Shown piece by piece: positions 1-4,952 of a DNA stretch of 12,781 nt (its first letter is position 1; each line of letters opens with the position of its first letter). This DNA is from Pseudomonadota bacterium (GTDB taxonomy: Bacteria; Pseudomonadota; Gammaproteobacteria; Xanthomonadales; Xanthomonadaceae). A program made the position numbers and the translations under genes. The DNA is taken from assembly GCA_023423605.1 (NCBI GenBank), contig JAFAFF010000050.1, positions 1-12,781 on the forward strand, given 5' to 3'. The notes under the pieces were generated by a model that saw nothing but the letters and a program-made list of their open reading frames with translations, did no database searches and was not told the origin of the DNA.

Positions 1-458
1 CGCCGTATGCGATCAACGTCAACGCCGGGTGGCGCTTGCCGTTCACCAGGCTGCTGTGCAAGCAGCCGCCCTATGGCGGTATCCGTGCCATCGATCTGCG
101 CACCGGCAAGACATTGTGGGATCGTCCATTCGGCAGTGCACGTGGCAACGGTCCGTTCGGCATCCGCTCGGGCCTGCCGATCGAGATCGGTACGCCGAAC
201 AATGGTGGTTCGGTGGTGACGGCCAGCGGCCTGATCTTCATCGCAGCGGCTACCGACGATCTGCTGCGTGCCATCGACCTGAAGACCGGCAAGGAGCTGT
301 GGCACGTCAAGCTGCCGGCCGGTGGGCAGGCCAATCCGATGATCTACGAACACCAGGGACGCGAATACGTGGTCATCATGGCCGGCGGCCACCATTTCAT
401 GGAAACCCCGGCTGGCGATTACGTGCTCGCCTACGCCCTGCCACAGAAGGCCGTGTAG
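1..458 (+). CDS. Membrane-bound PQQ-dependent dehydrogenase, glucose/quinate/shikimate family (C-terminal part, 5' truncated by window)
   Basis: This is the C-terminal ~151 residues of a quinoprotein dehydrogenase; the frame is open from base 3 and the start lies outside the window. Such enzymes oxidise glucose (Gcd) or quinate/shikimate (QuiA) on the periplasmic side of the inner membrane and pass electrons to ubiquinone. Visible family features are two PQQ beta-propeller blades, AIDLRTGKTLW and AIDLKTGKELW, the run GLPIEIGTPNNGG, and the C-terminal block GGQANPMIYEHQGREYVV followed by AGGHHFMETPAGDYVLAYALP shortly before the stop. From memory these resemble both Gcd and QuiA, so the substrate cannot be fixed from this fragment. 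The TAG stop (456-458) is part of the GTAG head of the first SMAG repeat. The neighbour downstream is convergent. Confidence 0.9.
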   Translation, partial: PYAINVNAGWRLPFTRLLCKQPPYGGIRAIDLRTGKTLWDRPFGSARGNGPFGIRSGLPIEIGTPNNGGSVVTASGLIFIAAATDDLLRAIDLKTGKELWHVKLPAGGQANPMIYEHQGREYVVIMAGGHHFMETPAGDYVLAYALPQKAV

Positions 459-785
459 AGCGGGGCTCTGCCCCGCTGCGCGATGATGCATAAGCCGGGT
501 AGAGCCCGGCTCTACGATGGGCCGCACGATGATGCATCCGCCAGGTAGAGCGGGGCTCTGCCCCGCTGCACGGTGATCCATCAGCCGGGCAGAGCCCGGC
601 TCTACGACGGGCTGCGAGGTGATGCATGAGCCAGGTAGAGCGGGGCTCTGCCCCGCTGCGCGGTGATGCATCAGCCGGGCAGAGCCCGGCTCTACGATGG
701 GCTGCGAGGTGATGCATCCGCCAGGTAGAGCGGGGCTCTGCCCCGCTGCGCGATGATCCATCAGCCGGGCAGAGCCCGGCTCTAC
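455..785. repeat. Tandem array of four 90-bp units, each an inverted pair of SMAG (GTAG) REP elements
   Basis: Units begin at 455, 545, 635 and 725, exactly 90 bp apart; the fourth ends after its paired core at 785. Each 61-bp core (455-515, 545-605, 635-695, 725-785) starts GTAG and ends CTAC. It holds two hairpins: AGCGGGGCTCTGCCCCGCT (8-bp stem, TCT loop) and GCCGGGCAGAGCCCGGC (7-bp stem, AGA loop; the first copy has a T mismatch). So two GTAG elements lie tail to tail in each unit. The 29-bp linkers are near identical (e.g. ggtgatgcatccgccag). SMAG/REP elements of this type are known as non-autonomous elements linked to RAYT (IS200/IS605-like) transposases and can stabilise or end transcripts. 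The array fills the whole gap between two convergent genes and supplies the TAG stop codon of both. Confidence 0.95.
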
Positions 786-1174
786 GATGGGGTGCGCACC
801 ATCCGGGTCATCAGGTGGTCCACCACGCTGGTCGGGTCGAGCGTGCGGCCGACGTGGCTGCTGCTCATCTGCACGATGGAACTGCGCTTGGCCGTGAGGA
901 AATGAAAGCGCGCGCGCGCAGGCAGCCGCGCGATGGGGCCGGCGCCGGCTTCGCCGCGGCAGATCGCCACGATGGCATCCAGCCACGGCTGCAGGGCGTC
1001 CAGGTCCAGGGTCGGTGCGAAGGCCCGCAGGCGCGCCGCGTCGATCTCGATGGCTGCTTCCAGGTGCTGCGCGCCCGGACAAGAAACAATCACCCCGACG
1101 TTGATGAACTCTTCGCGCTCCACGCGCGGCACCACGCGGATCACCGCATAGTCATACGTGTGCAGCGTGCGCAC
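782..1174 (-). CDS. DUF3037 domain protein, partner of HipA-like kinase
   Basis: 130 residues. I recognise the DUF3037 pattern: N-terminal YDYAVIRVVPRVEREEFINV (residues 7-26) and a C-terminal block ARFHFLTAKRSSIVQ (87-101) plus HVGRTLDPTSVVDHL. The domain spans nearly the whole protein. No signal peptide or membrane segment is seen, so it is probably cytoplasmic. The function is not established as far as I know; such genes usually follow a HipA-like kinase, as here. The start is taken as GTG at 1174 because an AGGAGG stands 6 nt upstream and family homology begins there; the open frame reaches further upstream but that part reads as kinase sequence in another frame. It overlaps the kinase gene by 23 nt, implying coupled translation. 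The stop TAG (784-782) comes from the terminal SMAG element. Confidence 0.86.
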   Translation of the reverse strand: MRTLHTYDYAVIRVVPRVEREEFINVGVIVSCPGAQHLEAAIEIDAARLRAFAPTLDLDALQPWLDAIVAICRGEAGAGPIARLPARARFHFLTAKRSSIVQMSSSHVGRTLDPTSVVDHLMTRMVRTPS

Positions 1175-1928
1175 GGACGGCCTCCTGGACGAAAGCCGCG
1201 CGCTTGCGCAGGCGATGCGTGAGATAGTCGATATACGCCTGACGATAGGCGGCCGGGCTGTCGAAAAGGGGTTCGTCCACCAGCCAGGCATCGGGCACCA
1301 GCCCGACGATGCGTTCTATTTCGTGATCCGGCAAGCGCGCGGACAGCATGTCGTCCACACCCATGATATTGGTCGCGAACGGCAGCAGTACATGGTCGCG
1401 GATCAACACGAAAGGCTTTTCGCAGGCATCGGTGGCATGGGCGAAATCATGGTGGAAATACAGCGCCGCGCCATGGTCGATCAGGTACAGCTGGCGGTGC
1501 CAGACCATCAGGTTGGGATTGCGCGCGGTGCGATCGACGTTGCTGGTGAAGGCATCGAACCAGACGATGCGCGATGCAAGATCGGCATCGACCGGCATCG
1601 CTGCCGGATCATAGTTGATGGCACCGGGCAGGTAATCGCTGCCCAGGTTCAGGCCTTCGCTGGCACGGATCAGTTCTTGGATTTCCGGATCCGGCTCGGT
1701 GCGCGCGAATTCGCGGTCCAGTTCGACAAAGGTGATTTCCGGAATCGGCAATTCCAGCGTGCGGGCCAGTTCCCCGGCAATCAGTTCGGCGATCAGCGCC
1801 TTGGGCCCTTGCCCGGCACCCCGGAACTTGAGCACCACCATGCCATCGTCATCGGTTTCCACGACGGCCGGCAACGATCCGCCTTCGCGCAGCGGAATCA
1901 CATATCGCAGTGCGTGTACGGTCCGCAC
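1152..1928 (-). CDS. HipA-like protein kinase (HipA_2 type)
   Basis: 258 residues, a single HipA-like kinase fold without the long N-terminal HipA domain. Visible kinase elements are VLKFRGAGQGPKALIAEL (residues 32-49, with Lys34 and the glycine-rich loop), the catalytic loop FDAFTSNVDRTARNPNLM (124-141; Asp132 as likely catalytic base and Asn137 as metal ligand), and LIDHGAALYFHH (149-160; Asp151 as the DFG-like Asp). E. coli HipA phosphorylates glutamyl-tRNA synthetase and causes persistence; the target of this shorter type is not known to me. The start is GTG 1928, with AAGGAAG 4 nt upstream and homology beginning at RTVHALRYVIPLREGGS; the frame upstream to 2162 overlaps the methyltransferase gene and is not family-like. 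It forms an operon with the DUF3037 gene. No HipB-like DNA-binding antitoxin is seen nearby. Confidence 0.9.
   Translation of the reverse strand: MRTVHALRYVIPLREGGSLPAVVETDDDGMVVLKFRGAGQGPKALIAELIAGELARTLELPIPEITFVELDREFARTEPDPEIQELIRASEGLNLGSDYLPGAINYDPAAMPVDADLASRIVWFDAFTSNVDRTARNPNLMVWHRQLYLIDHGAALYFHHDFAHATDACEKPFVLIRDHVLLPFATNIMGVDDMLSARLPDHEIERIVGLVPDAWLVDEPLFDSPAAYRQAYIDYLTHRLRKRAAFVQEAVRAHAAHV
1181..1186 (-). promoter_or_regulatory. Shine-Dalgarno AGGAGG for the DUF3037 gene
   Basis: A full-consensus AGGAGG on the minus strand stands 6 nt before GTG 1174, inside the last codons of the kinase gene. It decides the start of the DUF3037 gene and supports independent re-initiation within the overlap. 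Confidence 0.8.
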
Positions 1929-1932
1929 GGGG

Positions 1933-1939
1933 CTTCCTT
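1933..1939 (-). promoter_or_regulatory. Shine-Dalgarno AAGGAAG for the HipA-like kinase
   Basis: AAGGAAG on the minus strand lies 4 nt before GTG 1928, in the 61-bp gap after the methyltransferase stop. It supports the GTG start over upstream alternatives inside the methyltransferase gene. Confidence 0.65.
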
Positions 1940-1989
1940 CGAACAGGGAAGGCAAGATTACCGTAACCGCGCGGCGCCCAGCGCCGACA

Positions 1990-2664
1990 TCAGGCCGAAC
2001 GCCGGCCGATCCAGCCCTTGAACGTAAAGCCGGCGTAGAACAGCTCGACATCCTCGAACCCGGCCTCCTGCAGCAACGCCACTTCCTGCGCGGGATCGAG
2101 CAGCGGCAGGCGCTCGCTGATGGCGCGCGCGGCATTGGCGGCATTGGCCGGCTCCACGCCACTGGCCGCCGAATAGGCCCCGTAGCGCGCGAGCCAGCGC
2201 GACCGCGCCGGCTCGGCCTGCGGAATGCTGTGATGGGCCAGGATCAGGGGAGCTCGGGGTTTCAGGCGCTTGGCCAGCTCGCGTAGCGTCGCACGGCGTT
2301 CGTCCAGCGACAGGAAATGCATGACCAGCAGCGATGTCGCGCCGTCCAGTTGCCGTTGCGGCGCGCTGTCCAGGAATCCGGCATGCAGTTCCACCCGCTC
2401 CATCAGCGGGCCCAGCCAGGTGCGCGCAAGCTCCAGCATTTCCCTGGAGGGATCGACACCGAGGAACCGCCAGCCCGGTTGTGCATCGGCGAACACTTTC
2501 AATTCCAGTCCACCGCCTGCGCCAAGCACCAGCACGTGGCCGTCAGCGGGCACCGATTCGGCGAGCAACAGGTGGGTCATCCGCTGCAGGGCCTCGAAAC
2601 CCGGCACCTGGCGGACCGGGCCCTCGGCATAGCGGGCCACGGCCTGCGGATCGTTGAAGGACAT
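1990..2664 (-). CDS. Class I SAM-dependent methyltransferase
   Basis: 224 residues with a Rossmann-type methyltransferase core. Motif I is VLVLGAGGGLELKVFA (residues 44-59), the acidic residue ending strand 2 is Asp71 in FLGVDPSREMLELAR, and SLLVMHFLSLDERRATLREL (111-130) and LKPRAPLILAHHS (134-146) match the strand 4-5 region of small-molecule methyltransferases. The C-terminal stretch LLQEAGFEDVELFYAGFTFKGWI is typical of this group. The substrate cannot be told. The start ATG 2664 has GAGG 5-6 nt upstream; the frame extends to 2715 but abuts the SMAG repeat and lacks family sequence. It is the first gene of the run that continues, 61 nt later, with the HipA-like kinase; whether the two belong together is uncertain. 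Confidence 0.86.
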   Translation of the reverse strand: MSFNDPQAVARYAEGPVRQVPGFEALQRMTHLLLAESVPADGHVLVLGAGGGLELKVFADAQPGWRFLGVDPSREMLELARTWLGPLMERVELHAGFLDSAPQRQLDGATSLLVMHFLSLDERRATLRELAKRLKPRAPLILAHHSIPQAEPARSRWLARYGAYSAASGVEPANAANAARAISERLPLLDPAQEVALLQEAGFEDVELFYAGFTFKGWIGRRSA

Positions 2665-2715
2665 GGCGGCCTCGTCGGAGGAGAAGGGAAGCACCGGACA
2701 GTGTAGCCGGGTCAC

Positions 2716-2862
2716 GTAGAGCGGGGCTCTGCCCCGCTGCGCGATATGGCCTCAGCCGGGCAGAGCCCGGCGCTACGAGTCGGTCGCGCGATATGGCTTC
2801 AGCCGGGCAGAGCCCGGCGCTACGCGATGCAGGCCCTGTAGAGCGGGGCTCTGCCCCGCTGC
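2716..2862. repeat. SMAG/REP cluster (one inverted pair, one extra half copy, one single element)
   Basis: A 61-bp pair like those of the upstream array occupies 2716-2776 (GTAG ... CTAC). Its right half is duplicated with its preceding ATATGGC-TCAG flank, ending in CTAC at 2820-2823, and a single forward element with the stem AGCGGGGCTCTGCCCCGCT starts at 2838. The right-hand elements end GGCGCTAC rather than GGCTCTAC, so they are a slightly different subfamily from the first array. The cluster fills the gap between the aldo/keto reductase stop (2869) and the methyltransferase start (2664), and could end or attenuate the reductase transcript and insulate the next run. Confidence 0.92.
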
Positions 2863-2868
2863 TCCGCG

Positions 2869-4020
2869 TTATCCCCGCGGTACCGGCGCATCGCTGGCGA
2901 TCAGCTTCTCCTGCTTCAGCTCCGCCCAGAAATCGGCGGGAATGGCGATGGACATCGATTCCACGTTCGCGCGTACCTGCTCGGGGGTGCGTGCGCCGGG
3001 AATGATGGAGGACACCACTTCCGGCGCATCGGCGAACTGCAGCGCGGCGGTACGAATGTCGATGCTGTGCCGGTCGCATACCGCAGCGATCTTCGCGCGC
3101 CTGTCCGGTGCCCATTCGGGAATGGGGCTTCCGTACAGATAGCGCTCGCGGCCGGTCAGGTAGCCGGCCAGCAGCGGCGAACCGACCATCACCGACACGT
3201 CTTTTTCGGCCAGTTTCGGGAAGGTATCGTGCAGGGTGGTCTCGTGGTCCAGCAGCGAATACTGGCAGGCCAGCAGCATGATGTCCGGATCCGCTTCGGC
3301 CACTGCGCGCAGCGCCGGCTGCGGTCGGTTGACGCCGAAGCCCCACGCCTTGATCAGCCCTTCCTCGCGCATCTTCGTCAGCTCCGGCATGGCCCCGCGC
3401 AGTGCTTCGGCGAACCGCTGCTCCCATGGCATGCCAAGGTCCTTTTCGTTGTCCGGCGAAAGGTCGTGGATATACACCACGTCCAACTGCGCGACGCCCA
3501 GCCGGTTCAGGCTGTCCTCCACCGAGCGACGCGCGCCATCGGCCGAATAGTCGTAGCGGTAACGGAAGGGTGCCGGATCATGCCAGCTGGTCTTCTGCAG
3601 CGGGCCGGCCGTGGCGGTGAGCAGGCGGCCCACCTTGCTGCTGAGCGTGTATGCATCGGCCGGGTGCTGGTGCAGCTCATGGCCCATGCGCCGTTCGCTC
3701 AGGCCCAGGCCGTACCAGGGCGATGTATCGAAGGTGCGCACCCCCGCGGCCCAGGCGGCAGCCATGGTGGCGTCGGCTGCGGCGGTGCTGGTCGGCGCCA
3801 GGCTGCCGCCGAGTGGCGCCCCGCCCAAGCCCAGCCGGGTCAATGGCTGGTAACGGCCCGCCTTGCCCTGCGGATTGCGCGCCAATGCTGCGCCGCTGCG
3901 TGGTGTACCGCGTGTTGGCAGCACGCTGCCCGCGGCAGGCGCGGCGGCGAGCAGCGGAGCGGCGGCCACCATTGCCGCGCTGGCAGCGGCGAGGGAAAGG
4001 AACTGGCGTCGTGCGTTCAC
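2869..4020 (-). CDS. Tat-signal aldo/keto reductase (D-threo-aldose/L-fucose dehydrogenase-like)
   Basis: 383 residues. The N-terminus NARRQFLSL followed by an Ala-rich hydrophobic stretch and LLAAAPAAG (to about residue 31) reads as a twin-arginine signal with a plausible AxA cleavage site. The rest is an AKR barrel with the catalytic tetrad in order: Asp98 and Tyr103 in FDTSPWYGLGLSERRMG, Lys129 in LSSKVGR, His185 in VYIHD; the cofactor end shows SSIIPGARTPEQVRANV (337-353). The FDTSPWYG-LSERRMG segment is like that of D-threo-aldose 1-dehydrogenase (L-fucose/galactose dehydrogenase), so an aldose substrate is likely but not proven. The start is GTG 4020, with AGGAGA 5 nt upstream and the Arg pair right after it. 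Export of an NAD(P)-dependent fold is unusual; Tat would allow transport with cofactor bound. Confidence 0.9.
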   Translation of the reverse strand: MNARRQFLSLAAASAAMVAAAPLLAAAPAAGSVLPTRGTPRSGAALARNPQGKAGRYQPLTRLGLGGAPLGGSLAPTSTAAADATMAAAWAAGVRTFDTSPWYGLGLSERRMGHELHQHPADAYTLSSKVGRLLTATAGPLQKTSWHDPAPFRYRYDYSADGARRSVEDSLNRLGVAQLDVVYIHDLSPDNEKDLGMPWEQRFAEALRGAMPELTKMREEGLIKAWGFGVNRPQPALRAVAEADPDIMLLACQYSLLDHETTLHDTFPKLAEKDVSVMVGSPLLAGYLTGRERYLYGSPIPEWAPDRRAKIAAVCDRHSIDIRTAALQFADAPEVVSSIIPGARTPEQVRANVESMSIAIPADFWAELKQEKLIASDAPVPRG

Positions 4021-4300
4021 TGGAATCTCCTGTGGGGAGGGGCAGGGCGCTCTGAGGCCCCGCAGCGTAGCGCGCCGGAACGTCAAGACGATGGGAACGT
4101 GCCAGGGTTCCCGAAGCACACCGGCTGTGCCATGCGCGAATCATGGAAGAGATACGCCGCTTGGGGCTCTAGCCTTCCAGTATCGACAGCGCTTGGAGAC
4201 CTCGCATGATTGAGGGTGGCACGGTTCGAGTTGAAGTGCGGACCCGGTTGCGCGCACGCGATGGCGCGCGGCCGCACTTATCGGAAACATTTCAGGCCTG
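4021..4300. other. Divergent intergenic region between aldo/keto reductase and LysE-type exporter
   Basis: 280 bp holding the 5' ends of two divergent genes, so promoters for both should lie here. On the minus strand a TTGACG occurs at 4086-4081, but no -10 element at normal spacing follows. On + no convincing -35/-10 pair or operator was found; the segment about 4158-4200 (cttggggctctagccttcc and onward) is the only part that looks promoter-like, and weakly. No SMAG element is present. Confidence 0.35.
4026..4031 (-). promoter_or_regulatory. Shine-Dalgarno AGGAGA for the aldo/keto reductase
   Basis: AGGAGA on the minus strand lies 5 nt before GTG 4020. It fixes the start immediately before the Tat motif and argues against the in-frame start at 4119. 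Confidence 0.75.
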
Positions 4301-4301
4301 A
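4206..4301 (+). CDS. Possible 31-residue leader peptide coupled to the LysE-type gene
   Basis: ATG 4206 is preceded by GGAG (TTGGAGACCTCGC-ATG), opens 31 codons beginning MIEGGTVRVEVRTRLRARDG, and ends with TGA at 4299-4301, giving a TGATG overlap with the exporter start at 4301. The peptide is Arg-rich (7 of 31 residues) with no recognised domain. The Shine-Dalgarno and the exact stop/start overlap are what is seen; a role as a coupled leader is inference and the frame could be chance. Confidence 0.2.
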   Translation: MIEGGTVRVEVRTRLRARDGARPHLSETFQA

Positions 4302-4926
4302 TGATCGACCTCAATCTGTTGATTCTCTACATTCTCGCCGTGATCGTGATGATCGCGGTGCCGGGTCCCGTGGCGGTCATGGTAGTGAGTGCAGGCGTGA
4401 GCGGCGGCGCGCGGCGCGCGCTGCTCACTGTCGCCGGAACAAACCTGGCCTCGCTGGTGTTGATCGCGCTGGCCGCGCTGCTGGTGAAGGGCCTGCTGAC
4501 GGTGGACGCTGCGCTGTTCGCGTCGATCAAGCTTTGCGGCGCGCTCTATGTGGGGTATCTGGGCTGGGGGATGCTTCGCACGTGTGCAGGCAGCACCTTC
4601 GATGGCGCCGCCATCGGTGCCGGGGTTTCGGAAGGGGGTTTGCCGTCGCGCTGTCCAATCCCAAGGACATCGTATTCTTCGCGTCGTTCTTTCCACAGTT
4701 CATCGGCATCACCCCCGACGCAGACCGCAGCCTCATCGTACTGACCCTGCTGTGGATCGCGCTTGACTTCCTGACCTTGATGCTTATGTTTCAGTTGATC
4801 AGCCGGCTGCTGCGTCCCGGGGCACAACAGATGCTGCTACGCGGCGCCGGCGCAGTGTTGATCGCGGTGGCAGTGGCAGGAACATGGGCGGCAGCCAGCG
4901 ATCTTTCCGCCACGCTGGCGCACTAG
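4301..4926 (+). pseudogene. LysE/RhtB-family amino-acid exporter, interrupted by a frame change
   Basis: The two reading frames together give ~208 residues, the normal length for LysE-type translocators that export amino acids or homoserine lactones through the inner membrane. The first frame gives MIDLNLLILYILAVIVMIAV, then PGPVAVMVVSAGVSGGARRA (the conserved PGP block) and the helices to about residue 112. The family block GFAVALSNPKD and the last helices lie in the -1 frame up to TAG 4924-4926. The break falls at G5T3 (4634-4641); one extra G, or two fewer, restores the frame. Unshifted, translation stops at 4742-4744. The run GGGTTTG (4636-4642) is phased as X XXY YYZ in the upstream frame, so programmed -1 shifting is possible but less likely than mutation or a homopolymer error. 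The neighbour GH27 gene converges, 26 bp away. Confidence 0.88.
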
Positions 4927-4952
4927 CCCAGGCGGACTCACCACGCGGTGCC

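Noticed and set aside
397..717. Minus-strand frame encoding a 30-residue repeat protein across the SMAG array
   Set aside because: The 90-bp period is a multiple of three, so any frame open in one unit stays open; the protein repeat only mirrors the REP DNA.
455..785. CRISPR array
   Set aside because: Repeat and linker are both conserved in every unit, the repeats are paired hairpins with GTAG ends, and no variable spacers or cas genes exist.
1175..1291. N-terminal extension of the DUF3037 protein to 1291
   Set aside because: It is the kinase coding sequence in another frame; family homology and AGGAGG both mark GTG 1174.
1929..2162. N-terminal extension of the HipA-like kinase to 2162
   Set aside because: That stretch overlaps the methyltransferase gene in another frame, is Arg/Pro/Ser-rich and unlike the family; GTG 1928 has a good ribosome site.
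4021..4119. N-terminal extension of the aldo/keto reductase to 4119
   Set aside because: It would bury the Tat signal inside the protein and ignore the AGGAGA before GTG 4020.
4927..4952. Terminator between the exporter and GH27 genes
   Set aside because: Only a 4-bp CACC/GGTG stem is seen in the 26-bp gap, with no T-run on either strand; too weak to call.
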